Shown here: piece by piece, positions 26,653 to 34,289 of the stretch
Layout: every line of letters begins with the position of its first letter
How positions within the stretch are numbered: the stretch's first letter is position 1
Source of the DNA: Bordetella pertussis 18323
Lineage (GTDB): Bacteria; Pseudomonadota; Gammaproteobacteria; Burkholderiales; Burkholderiaceae_B
Assembly: GCF_000306945.1 (NCBI RefSeq)
Contig: NC_018518.1
Span: 3,720,001-3,784,000, forward strand
DNA: 64,000 bases
Direction of reading: 5' to 3'
The notes under the pieces: generated by a model
Seen by the model: only the letters and a program-made list of their open reading frames with translations
The model's database searches: none
What the model was told of the DNA's origin: nothing
Made by a program: the position numbers and the translations under genes

Positions 26653-27111
26653 TCACGACCCCTGCTTGTCCTTGAGCAGGTCGCGGATCTCACGCAGCAC
26701 GGTGACATCTTCCGGCGGCGCGGCGGGCGCTTCCGGCGCGGCCTCTTCCTTGCGGCGGGCGGAATAGATGGCCTTGACCATCCAGAAGATCACGAACGCC
26801 AGCAGGACGAAGTTGATGATGATGGTAATGAAGTTGCCCCAGGCCAGGACGTTGGCGCCGGCCTTGGTCAGGTCGGCGTACGTCATCGGGCCGGTATAGC
26901 CGTCGGGCATCGACAGCACCAGGAATTTGTTGGAGAAATCGACCGAGCCACCCAGGATGAAGTTGACCAGGGGCATCACCACATCCTTGACCAGCGAGTC
27001 GACAATCTTGCCGAACGCCGCGCCGATGATCACACCGACGGCCAGATCGATCGCATTGCCCTTGACCGCGAAATCGCGAAATTCTTTGATAAAACCCGTG
27101 GCTTTGCTCAT
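26653..27111 (-). CDS. mscL: Large-conductance mechanosensitive channel MscL
   Basis: This 152-residue protein starts [20 protein letters not shown], with the pore-lining first helix [21 protein letters not shown] periplasmic loop, the second helix ([20 protein letters not shown]) and a charged C-terminal bundle with LREIRDLLK follow. It opens under membrane tension to release solutes during osmotic downshock. It is convergent with the Nif3-like gene and divergent from petA. Confidence 0.97.
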   Translation of the reverse strand: MSKATGFIKEFRDFAVKGNAIDLAVGVIIGAAFGKIVDSLVKDVVMPLVNFILGGSVDFSNKFLVLSMPDGYTGPMTYADLTKAGANVLAWGNFITIIINFVLLAFVIFWMVKAIYSARRKEEAAPEAPAAPPEDVTVLREIRDLLKDKQGS

Positions 27112-27151
27112 GCGTACTCCTTAAGTAACATGCCCGGCATTAGGCAGGCGC

Positions 27152-27157
27152 TATAAT
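27152..27157 (+). promoter_or_regulatory. Candidate -10 box of petA
   Basis: A perfect TATAAT lies 94 bp before the petA ATG in the mscL-petA divergent gap. No good -35 hexamer is seen at the expected distance. The call rests on the -10 alone. Confidence 0.35.
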
Positions 27158-27250
27158 ACGCGGTTGCTATGTTGTTACATGTTCCCACAAAACCGGATGC
27201 TGCAAGCCCGATCCTACATGCAGAAAGGACACATCAACAAGGATAGGAAG

Positions 27251-27892
27251 ATGAGTCAGGATACGCTGGTGCACGATGATGATGGCGCAGTTGACCCCAA
27301 CCTGCCACCTGACCCATCGCGCCGTTTCTGGGTAACAACGGCCTGTGCCGTGGGCGGCGTTGCCGGCGTCGCGACCGCAGTGCCGTTCGTGAGTACCTTT
27401 GCACCGTCCGAGAAGGCCCGCGCCGCAGGCGCGCCGGTCGAAGTCGACGTGGGCGACCTGGCGCCGGGCCAGATGCGCACCGTCGAGTGGCGCGGCAAGC
27501 CGGTCTGGATCATTCGCCGGACCGATGACCAGCTCAAGGGCATCAAGTCGCAGGACGGCCTGATGGCCGACCCCAATTCCGAGCGTCCCGGCTTCACGCC
27601 GGCCTACGCCAAGAACGAGTACCGCTCGCGCAAACCCGAGCTCTTTGTCTGTGTCGGCATCTGCACGCACCTGGGCTGTTCGCCCACGGCGCATTTCGAA
27701 ACGGGTGGCGGGGCAGGCATGCCCGGCAACTGGCAAGGCGGCTTCCTGTGCCCCTGCCACGGTTCCACGTTCGACATGGCCGGCCGCGTCTACAAGGACA
27801 AGCCCGCGCCGGACAATCTGGAAGTTCCGCCGTACCAGTACCTGAGCGACACCCGCATCATTGTCGGTGTCGACGAAGACAACAAGGCCTGA
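27251..27892 (+). CDS. petA: Ubiquinol-cytochrome c reductase iron-sulfur subunit
   Basis: This is the 213-residue Rieske protein of the bc1 complex. It has a twin-arginine start (DPSRRFWVTTACAVGG), a single anchor, and the cluster motifs CTHLGC (ligands C138 and H140) and CPCHG (ligands C167 and H170), with C143 and C169 as the disulfide. The start at ATG 27251 has AGGAAG upstream; in-frame ATGs further 5' have no such site. It is the first gene of petABC. Confidence 0.96.
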   Translation: MSQDTLVHDDDGAVDPNLPPDPSRRFWVTTACAVGGVAGVATAVPFVSTFAPSEKARAAGAPVEVDVGDLAPGQMRTVEWRGKPVWIIRRTDDQLKGIKSQDGLMADPNSERPGFTPAYAKNEYRSRKPELFVCVGICTHLGCSPTAHFETGGGAGMPGNWQGGFLCPCHGSTFDMAGRVYKDKPAPDNLEVPPYQYLSDTRIIVGVDEDNKA

Positions 27893-27956
27893 CGCCCGCG
27901 TCGCCTTATCCTGACCTACGCAGAATACGCCACGTATAAAGAGAAGGAGCCGTTTC

Positions 27957-29339
27957 ATGGCTGGCGAGAAAACCGTCGAGACGACAGGCTTGTTGGGCTG
28001 GCTGGACCAGCGCTTCCCGGTGACCTCCACCTGGAAGGCGCATCTGTCCGAGTACTACGCCCCGAAGAATTTCAATTTCTGGTATTTCTTTGGCTCCCTG
28101 GCACTGCTGGTGCTGGTGATCCAGATCGTGACCGGCATTTTCCTGGTCATGCATTACAAGCCCGATGCCGAACGCGCGTTCCAGTCGGTTGAATACATCA
28201 TGCGCGAAGTCCCGTGGGGCTGGCTGGTGCGCTACATGCACTCCACCGGCGCCTCGATGTTCTTCGTGGTGGTCTACCTGCACATGCTGCGCGGCCTGTT
28301 CTACGGCTCGTACCGCAAGCCGCGCGAGCTGGTGTGGATCTTCGGCGTGGCCATCTTCCTCTGTCTGATGGGCGAGGCCTTCTTCGGCTATCTGCTGCCC
28401 TGGGGCCAGATGTCGTACTGGGGCGCCCAGGTGATCGTGAACCTGTTCTCGGCCATCCCGTTCATCGGCCCGGAACTGTCGATCTGGATCCGCGGCGACT
28501 ACGTCGTGTCCGACGCCACCCTGAACCGCTTCTTCTCGTTCCACGTCATCGCCATCCCGCTGGTGCTGATCGGCCTGGTGGCCGCCCACCTGGTGGCGCT
28601 GCACGAGGTCGGCTCGAACAACCCCGACGGCGTCGAGATCAAGAAGGGCCCCAAGGACAAGTACGGCCGCCCCAAGGACGGCATCCCGTTCCACCCGTTC
28701 TACACGGTGCACGACATCATGGGCGTGGCGGGCTTCCTGATCATCTTCGCGGCCATCGTGTTCTTCGGCCCCGAGATGGGCGGGTACTTCCTGGAATACA
28801 ACAACTTCCTCCCGGCCGATCCGCTCAAGACGCCGCCGCACATCGCCCCGGTGTGGTATTTCACGCCGTTCTACTCGATGCTGCGCGCCACCACCGACGT
28901 GTTCACCTGGGTGCTGGCCGGCGCGGCCATCCTGGGCGCCATCGCGCTGCTGCTGCGCGCCAAGGGCGCCATGCGCATCGTGGCGCCGGTCATCCTGGTG
29001 GTGGTCGCGGTCCTGCTGCGCACCATCGACGCCAAGTTCTGGGGCGTGGTGGCCATGGGCGGCGCGGTCGTGATCCTGTTCTTCCTGCCCTGGCTGGACC
29101 ACTCCCCGGTCAAGTCGATCCGCTACCGGCCGACCTGGCACAAGTGGCTGTACGGCATTTTCATCGTCAACTTCCTGGTGTTGGGCTATCTGGGTACGCA
29201 ACCGCCTAGCGATGCGTTCAACCTGACCTCGCAGATCGGCACGCTGATCTATCTGGGCTTCTTCTTCCTCATGCCCGTCTGGAGCCGGCTTGGCACGTTC
29301 AAGCCCGTCCCCGACCGCGTGACGTTCCATGCCCACTGA
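27957..29339 (+). CDS. petB: Cytochrome b of the bc1 complex
   Basis: This 460-residue membrane protein holds both b hemes. It has the N-terminal cytochrome b segment with GWLVRYMHSTGASMFFVVVY, the quinol-oxidation motif PEWY-like APVWYFTPFYSML and the His pairs in helices B and D (FHVIAIPLVLIGLVAAHLVA). It moves electrons and protons across the inner membrane. AAGGAG precedes the ATG; petC follows and overlaps its usual upstream region. Confidence 0.97.
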   Translation: MAGEKTVETTGLLGWLDQRFPVTSTWKAHLSEYYAPKNFNFWYFFGSLALLVLVIQIVTGIFLVMHYKPDAERAFQSVEYIMREVPWGWLVRYMHSTGASMFFVVVYLHMLRGLFYGSYRKPRELVWIFGVAIFLCLMGEAFFGYLLPWGQMSYWGAQVIVNLFSAIPFIGPELSIWIRGDYVVSDATLNRFFSFHVIAIPLVLIGLVAAHLVALHEVGSNNPDGVEIKKGPKDKYGRPKDGIPFHPFYTVHDIMGVAGFLIIFAAIVFFGPEMGGYFLEYNNFLPADPLKTPPHIAPVWYFTPFYSMLRATTDVFTWVLAGAAILGAIALLLRAKGAMRIVAPVILVVVAVLLRTIDAKFWGVVAMGGAVVILFFLPWLDHSPVKSIRYRPTWHKWLYGIFIVNFLVLGYLGTQPPSDAFNLTSQIGTLIYLGFFFLMPVWSRLGTFKPVPDRVTFHAH

Positions 29340-29364
29340 GCCAACTATCCATAACGGAATGACC

Positions 29365-30213
29365 ATGATCAAAAAGCTGATTGGTGCCGTCGCGTTGATG
29401 CTCACGTGCACCGCCACCCTGGCTGCCGAAGGCGGCTTCCCCCTGGAGAAGGCGCCCGATCGCATCAACGACGTCGCCTCGCTGCAAAACGGCGCCAAGC
29501 TGTTCGTCAACTACTGCCTGAACTGCCACAGCGCGCAGTCGATGCGGTACAACAAGCTGCAGGACATCGGCCTGACCGACCAGCAGATCCAGGACAGCCT
29601 GCTGTTCACCGGCGACAAGGTCGGCGACCTGATGAAGATCGCCATGACGCCGCAGGACGCCAAGAAGTGGTTCGGCACCACGCCGCCCGACCTCTCGGTG
29701 ATCGCGCGCGCCAAATCGGTCAACGCCGGCCCCAGCGGCGCCGATTACCTGTACACCTACCTGCGTACGTTCTACCGCGACACCTCCAAGGCCACCGGCT
29801 GGAACAACCTGGCGTTCCCCAACGTGGGCATGCCGCATGCGCTCTGGGATCGCCAGGGCCCGCGCGAGCTGACCACGGTTGCCGTGCACCAGGTCGAAGC
29901 CGCCGACGGCACCAGGAACTGGGAGCGCGTCACCACGGTTTATGATGCGCAGGGCTACGCAACCGCCAAGACCGAACCCCTGGCCGATTACCGCGGCCAC
30001 GGCTCGCTGGAGACCCGATTCAAAGCTGTCAATCCGGCCCAATCCGCCGACTACGACCAGGACGTGGCCGACCTGACCGCGTTCATGTCCTGGATGGCCG
30101 AACCGGTCCAGCTGTACCGCAAGCAGCTTGGCGTCTGGGTTCTGCTGTTCCTGGGCTTGTTCCTGGTGGTGGCCTGGCGCCTTAACGCCGCTTACTGGAA
30201 ACACGTGCGCTAA
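29365..30213 (+). CDS. petC: Cytochrome c1
   Basis: This 282-residue protein has a cleavable signal (MIKKLIGAVALMLTCTATLA), the heme c motif CLNCH, the axial methionine region NVGMPHALWD and a C-terminal anchor (LGVWVLLFLGLFLVVAWRLN). It passes electrons from the Rieske protein to soluble cytochrome c. The start may instead be the ATG two codons upstream at 29359; the CGGA site fits either. A hairpin terminator ends the operon at 30311-30345. Confidence 0.95.
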   Translation: MIKKLIGAVALMLTCTATLAAEGGFPLEKAPDRINDVASLQNGAKLFVNYCLNCHSAQSMRYNKLQDIGLTDQQIQDSLLFTGDKVGDLMKIAMTPQDAKKWFGTTPPDLSVIARAKSVNAGPSGADYLYTYLRTFYRDTSKATGWNNLAFPNVGMPHALWDRQGPRELTTVAVHQVEAADGTRNWERVTTVYDAQGYATAKTEPLADYRGHGSLETRFKAVNPAQSADYDQDVADLTAFMSWMAEPVQLYRKQLGVWVLLFLGLFLVVAWRLNAAYWKHVR

Positions 30214-30310
30214 CCCGCATTGCCCCGCCAGGTCCGAACCCGCGCTGAGTTTCCCGGTAAGGTTCGGCATGTACCGATAGGGCTGTACGCCTATCCCGCC
30301 TGGCAATCGG

Positions 30311-30345
30311 GGCCAGCGCCTGCTAATTTGGCGGCGCTGGCCTTT
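30311..30345 (+). terminator. petABC terminator
   Basis: GGCCAGCGCC (30311-30320) pairs perfectly with GGCGCTGGCC (30333-30342) around a 12-nt loop, followed by TTT. It is about 100 bp past petC and 27 bp before sspA. Confidence 0.65.
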
Positions 30346-30371
30346 CGCTTTTCATACAAGGACTTATCGCC

Positions 30372-30983
30372 ATGATGGTGCTCTATTCCGGAACCACCTG
30401 CCCGTTCTCGCAACGCTGCCGTTTCGTGCTGTTCGAGAAGGGAATGGATTTCGAAATCCGCGACATCGACCTGTACAACAAACCCGAAGACATTTCGGTC
30501 ATGAACCCGTACGGTCAAGTGCCCATTCTGGTCGAACGCGACCTGGTGCTGTACGAGTCCAACATCATCAACGAGTACATCGACGAGCGCTTCCCGCACC
30601 CGCAGCTGATGCCGGCCGACCCGGTCATGCGCGCGCGCACCCGCCTGTTCCTGTACAACTTCGAGAAAGAGTTGTTCGTGCACGTCTGCGCCCTGGAAGA
30701 CCGCAGCGCCAAGCCGGACGACAAGAAGATGGTGCAGGCCCGCCAGAGCATCCGCGACCGTCTCGCGCAGCTGGCCCCGATGCTGCTGAAGAACAAGTAC
30801 ATGCTGGGCGATGAATTCTCGATGCTCGACGTGGCCGTGGCCCCGCTGCTGTGGCGCCTGGACCACTACGGCATCGAACTGCCCAAGAACGCCGCGCCCC
30901 TGCAGAAGTACGCCGAACGCATCTTCTCGCGCCCGGCCTATATCGAAGCGCTGACGCCTTCCGAAAAAGTCATGCGCCGCTAA
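30372..30983 (+). CDS. sspA: Stringent starvation protein A (GST fold)
   Basis: This 203-residue protein has a glutathione-S-transferase fold: a thioredoxin-like N-terminal half (MMVLYSGTTCPFSQRCRFVL, NPYGQVPILVERDLVLYESN) and a helical C-terminal half. SspA binds RNA polymerase and alters transcription in stationary phase and under acid stress; it lacks transferase activity in known cases. It is nine bases upstream of sspB and always paired with it in this order downstream of petABC in betaproteobacteria. Confidence 0.95.
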   Translation: MMVLYSGTTCPFSQRCRFVLFEKGMDFEIRDIDLYNKPEDISVMNPYGQVPILVERDLVLYESNIINEYIDERFPHPQLMPADPVMRARTRLFLYNFEKELFVHVCALEDRSAKPDDKKMVQARQSIRDRLAQLAPMLLKNKYMLGDEFSMLDVAVAPLLWRLDHYGIELPKNAAPLQKYAERIFSRPAYIEALTPSEKVMRR

Positions 30984-30992
30984 AGGAAGTCC

Positions 30993-31442
30993 ATGGGCGA
31001 AACTTCGACCAAACCGTACCTGATCCGCGCACTGCACGAGTGGTGCACGGACAACGGCTACACGCCGTACATCACCGTGCAGGTCGACGAGCACACCATG
31101 GTGCCCGTCGCCCATGTGCGCGATGGACAGATCACCCTGAACGTCGGCACGCTGGCCACCAACAAGCTGTCGCTGGGCAACGAATTCATCGAATTCCAGG
31201 CCCGCTTCAGCGGCGTCACCGAGAACGTCTACGTGCCGGTGGGCGCCGTCAGCGCCATCTACGCGCGCGAAACCGGCGCCGGCATGGGCTTCGAGGTGCA
31301 AGCCTACGAAGCGCCCGAGCACGCGGACGCCGCCCCCCCGCCGCCCGAGTCGGCCGAGGCCGGCGATGCCGCCGCCTCGCCGGCTGGCGACGATGGCGAC
31401 GGCGACGAACCCAAGCGGCCGCATCTGACCATCGTCAAGTAG
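30993..31442 (+). CDS. sspB: ClpXP protease specificity-enhancing factor SspB
   Basis: This 149-residue adaptor brings ssrA-tagged proteins to ClpXP. The N-terminal substrate-binding domain (KPYLIRALHEWCTDNGYTPY, SLGNEFIEFQARFSG) is followed by a flexible acidic linker. The C-terminal tail RPHLTIVK is the ClpX-binding motif. AAAGGAAG precedes the start. Confidence 0.95.
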   Translation: MGETSTKPYLIRALHEWCTDNGYTPYITVQVDEHTMVPVAHVRDGQITLNVGTLATNKLSLGNEFIEFQARFSGVTENVYVPVGAVSAIYARETGAGMGFEVQAYEAPEHADAAPPPPESAEAGDAAASPAGDDGDGDEPKRPHLTIVK

Positions 31443-31519
31443 CCTGTCCGAAAGACTGCGGCGCGAAGTTTCACTACAATGCAGTCCCTCGCAAGCGGCC
31501 ATGCGCCGCTTGCGTTCAT

Positions 31520-31595
31520 GCCGGTGTAGCTCAGTTGGTAGAGCAGCTCACTTGTAATGAGAAGGTCGAGGGTTCGATTCCTTTCACCGGCACCA
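31520..31595 (+). tRNA. tRNA-Thr (anticodon TGT)
   Basis: This 76-nt cloverleaf has acceptor arms GCCGGTG and CACCGGC, D arm GCTC..GAGC, anticodon loop CTTGTAA with anticodon TGT at 31553-31555, and T loop TTCGATT. CCA is encoded at 31593-31595. The outer anticodon-stem pair is G-A. The 3' half served as the attachment site for an integrated element, whose integrase remnant abuts it. Confidence 0.97.
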
Positions 31596-31613
31596 GCCAA
31601 ATCAACGATCTAG

Positions 31614-31639
31614 GCCGTTTCCTCTGGAGACGGCTTTTT
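31614..31639 (+). terminator. Terminator after tRNA-Thr
   Basis: GCCGTTTCC (31614-31622) pairs with GGAGACGGC (31626-31634) with one G-T pair, followed by TTTTT. It lies 18 bp after the tRNA. Confidence 0.75.
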
Positions 31640-32108
31640 CGTTTATGTAGTTTAGGTGTAATCGTGCCGGAGATCCGGCCTTCCAAGTTGCTCATGGCGG
31701 CACGAATGTGGTCGCCGTTCTGGTGGGCATAGCGCGCCACAATTGCCAGCCTTGGCCCACTCATGCGCTGCACGGTGGACAGGCTCACGCCTACCTGTAC
31801 CAGATGAGACACGGCAGTATGACTGACCACTCGCGCGATGTTCAGGCCGGCCCGCCCCACGGCGAGTCTGAAAGGGTTTTCGATAGCGACTGTGTACCCC
31901 GATCGGGAGCCTCTGGAAGACGGAAAGAGCCAGGGGGATATCGGCGGGACACCGACTCCTTCAGAAAGCGTCCAGAAATTCAGCCAGTGCCGCCGTAATG
32001 GGTTGCTCCCTGGCACCCGCCTTCGCCTCGGGCAGATAGATCATCCGGCGTGGCAAGTCGATATCTGCCTTCCAGATTCTCAGCACCTCGCTCTTGCGCA
32101 CGCGGCTC
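31620..32108 (-). pseudogene. Tyrosine-recombinase integrase remnant
   Basis: Two frames give pieces of a phage or island integrase. The 5' piece reads SEVLRIWKADIDLPRRMIYL then PEAKAGAREQPITAALAEFL and ends at a stop at 31963-31961. The 3' piece, in another frame, reads ISPWLFPSSRGSRSGYTVAI, HTAVSHLVQVGVSLSTVQRM and ARYAHQNGDHI, where the last Tyr is the nucleophile region. The N-terminal third is missing, a frameshift separates the pieces, and the HxxR/HGH motif is degraded (HTAVSH, SGPRL). It points at, and runs into, the tRNA-Thr gene, the usual layout for an integrase at its attachment site. Confidence 0.85.
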
Positions 32109-32270
32109 CTAATGCGGGATACCCAGGCTGGTCCGGAACACCAAAAGTGTACCGTCTGGCCGAATCTGAAGGCGGATGCCCAGCGCCTTCAGCACCTTGG
32201 CCTGTGCCTGGCGGCGCTTCTTACGGGTGACCTGCTCGATTTCGTCGCCGGTGACGGTTAGGATACCCAT
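32109..32270 (-). CDS. DUF4224-type small protein, integrase partner
   Basis: This 53-residue protein (MGILTVTGDEIEQVTRKKRR to RTSLGIPH) matches the DUF4224 pattern: a TxDEI start, a basic middle and a LGIRLQIRPDGTLLVF core. These proteins are often encoded just upstream of integrases in prophages and islands and may act like excisionases. It lies directly before the integrase remnant on the same strand, supporting a former integration module. The reading frame looks complete but its partner is dead. Confidence 0.65.
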   Translation of the reverse strand: MGILTVTGDEIEQVTRKKRRQAQAKVLKALGIRLQIRPDGTLLVFRTSLGIPH

Positions 32271-32345
32271 CACAAAAAGACAGCAACGCGAAAAGTACTG
32301 TAAATTTAGACAGCACAATACAACTGTTGCGAGTAAAATCCAAGC

Positions 32346-32450
32346 ATGGACCTCCCAGAACAATCCGCCTCCCAATTCCTGTTCTACGCCTCGGCCGATG
32401 GCGACGTTCGTGTACAAGTCGTAGCAGAGGACGAGACCGTCTGGGCTAGC
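32346..32450 (+). pseudogene. RhuM-like protein, N-terminal stub cut by IS481
   Basis: The first 35 codons (MDLPEQSASQFLFYASADGD, then VRVQVVAEDETVWAS) resemble the N-terminus of RhuM-family proteins, which are common in genomic islands. The frame is then replaced by IS481 copy 4; the last two codons, GCT AGC, are its target flank. It is divergent from the DUF4224 gene. The rest of the gene is not at the other end of the IS, where moeB ends. Confidence 0.6.
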
Positions 32451-33493
32451 TGTGAAGATTCAATAGGTTGTATGCATGGTTCATCCGAACCGGATTTGAG
32501 AAACTGGAAATCGCCACCCCCCCAGTTCACTCAAGGAGCCCGGCCGGATGAACACCCATAAGCATGCCCGATTGACCTTCCTACGTCGACTCGAAATGGT
32601 CCAGCAATTGATCGCCCATCAAGTTTGTGTGCCTGAAGCGGCCCGCGCCTATGGGGTCACCGCGCCGACTGTGCGCAAATGGCTGGGCCGCTTCCTGGCT
32701 CAGGGCCAGGCGGGCTTGGCCGATGCGTCCTCGCGCCCGACGGTCTCGCCCCGAGCGATTGCGCCGGCCAAGGCGCTGGCTATCGTGGAGCTGCGCCGCA
32801 AGCGGCTGACCCAAGCGCGCATCGCCCAGGCGCTGGGCGTGTCAGCCAGCACCGTCAGCCGCGTCCTGGCCCGCGCCGGTCTGTCGCACCTGGCCGACCT
32901 GGAGCCGGCCGAGCCGGTGGTGCGCTACGAGCATCAGGCCCCCGGCGATCTGCTGCACATCGACATCAAGAAGCTGGGACGTATCCAGCGCCCTGGCCAC
33001 CGGGTCACGGGCAACCGACGCGATACCGTTGAGGGGGCCGGCTGGGACTTCGTCTTCGTGGCCATCGATGACCACGCCCGCGTGGCCTTCACCGACATCC
33101 ACCCCGACGAGCGCTTCCCCAGCGCCGTCCAGTTCCTCAAGGACGCAGTGGCCTACTACCAGCGCCTGGGCGTGACCATCCAGCGCTTGCTCACCGACAA
33201 TGGCTCGGCCTTTCGCAGCCGCGCCTTCGCCGCGCTGTGCCATGAGCTGGGCATCAAGCACCGCTTTACCCGACCTTACCGCCCACAGACCAATGGCAAG
33301 GCCGAACGCTTCATCCAGTCGGCCTTGCGTGAGTGGGCTTACGCTCACACCTACCAGAACTCCCAACACCGAGCCGATGCCATGAAATCCTGGCTACACC
33401 ACTACAACTGGCATCGACCCCACCAAGGCATCGGGCGCGCTGTACCCATCTCCAGACTCAACCTGGACGAATACAACCTATTGACAGTTCACA
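32451..33493 (+). mobile_element. IS481: IS481 (copy 4, complete, 1043 bp)
   Basis: The tips are TGTGAAGATTCAATAGG and CTATTGACAGTTCACA. The flanks are GCTAGC (32445-32450) and GCTAGG (33494-33499), which differ in the last base. The left side lies in a truncated RhuM-like gene and the right side at the stop codon of moeB, two contexts that do not belong together. Confidence 0.97.
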
Positions 33494-33498
33494 GCTAG
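32548..33498 (+). CDS. IS481 transposase (copy 4)
   Basis: This is the full-length 316-residue DDE transposase with intact catalytic residues. Over the shared 124 codons it is identical to copy 1. It ends ..TVHS, with the stop TAG (33496-33498) in the flanking CTAG. On the opposite strand the same CTAG gives the moeB stop. Confidence 0.97.
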   Translation: MNTHKHARLTFLRRLEMVQQLIAHQVCVPEAARAYGVTAPTVRKWLGRFLAQGQAGLADASSRPTVSPRAIAPAKALAIVELRRKRLTQARIAQALGVSASTVSRVLARAGLSHLADLEPAEPVVRYEHQAPGDLLHIDIKKLGRIQRPGHRVTGNRRDTVEGAGWDFVFVAIDDHARVAFTDIHPDERFPSAVQFLKDAVAYYQRLGVTIQRLLTDNGSAFRSRAFAALCHELGIKHRFTRPYRPQTNGKAERFIQSALREWAYAHTYQNSQHRADAMKSWLHHYNWHRPHQGIGRAVPISRLNLDEYNLLTVHS

Positions 33499-34289
33499 GC
33501 GCAATGCGCCGCGTCGCCGCGCGCGTGCTCGGCGGCCTGCCCGCCCTGCCCGCACACCGCGCAGTCCGGATCGCGCGGCACGTTGACGCTATGCCATTGC
33601 ATGCTGCGCACGTCCAGCTGCAGCAGGCGCCCGGCCAGGCTCTGGCCGATGCCGGCCAGCAGCTTCAAGGCCTCGGCGGCCTGCCCGCTGCCGATGATGC
33701 CCACCAGCGGCGCGAACACGCCGGTGGTGGCGCAGTTGAGTTCCTCGACATCGTCGGCCTCGGGGAACAGGCAGTGATAGCACGGCGCCTGCGCATCGCG
33801 CAGGTCATACACGCTGACCTGGCCATCGAAGCGAATGGCCGCGCCCGACACCAGCGGCTTGCGGTGCCGTACACAGGCGCGGTTGATGGCGTGGCGGGTG
33901 GCGAAGTTGTCCGAACAGTCCAGCACCACGTCAGCCTGCGCCACGGCGGCATCCAGGGCGGCGCCGCCCAGGCGCTCGACGCGCGCCTCGACCTGCGTTT
34001 CCGGATTGAAGCGGGCCAGCATGTCGCGGCCCGATTCGGCCTTGGCGCGGCCCACGCTGTCGCTGGCATGCAGGATCTGGCGCTGCAGGTTGCTCAGTTC
34101 GACCACGTCGTCGTCGACCAGGGTGATATGCCCCACGCCGGCCGTGGCCAGGTAAAGCGCGGCCGGGCAGCCCAGGCCGCCTGCGCCGATGATCAGCACA
34201 CGCGCCGCCAGGAACCGCTCCTGCCCCTCGATGCCGAGTTCGTCGAGCAGGATATGGCGGGCGTAGCGCAGCAGCTGCTGGTCGTTCAT
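33495..34289 (-). CDS. moeB: MoeB/ThiF/HesA-type adenylyltransferase
   Basis: This 264-residue E1-like enzyme adenylates the C-terminal Gly of a sulfur-carrier protein (MoaD or ThiS). It shows the nucleotide loop LIIGAGGLGCPAALYLATAG, the DDDVVELSNLQRQIL motif, DCSDNFATRHAINRACV, and two Cys pairs for zinc (CYHC and CAVC). There is no rhodanese domain. The ATG overlaps the ctpA stop (ATGA), so it is coupled to ctpA. Its TAG stop lies in the CTAG beside IS481 copy 4. Confidence 0.93.
   Translation of the reverse strand: MNDQQLLRYARHILLDELGIEGQERFLAARVLIIGAGGLGCPAALYLATAGVGHITLVDDDVVELSNLQRQILHASDSVGRAKAESGRDMLARFNPETQVEARVERLGGAALDAAVAQADVVLDCSDNFATRHAINRACVRHRKPLVSGAAIRFDGQVSVYDLRDAQAPCYHCLFPEADDVEELNCATTGVFAPLVGIIGSGQAAEALKLLAGIGQSLAGRLLQLDVRSMQWHSVNVPRDPDCAVCGQGGQAAEHARGDAAHCA

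Noticed and set aside
31531..31600. Protein tail GIEPSTFSLQ read from the minus strand
   Set aside because: This is the antisense of the tRNA-Thr gene, a well-known false extension of open frames, not a real C-terminus.
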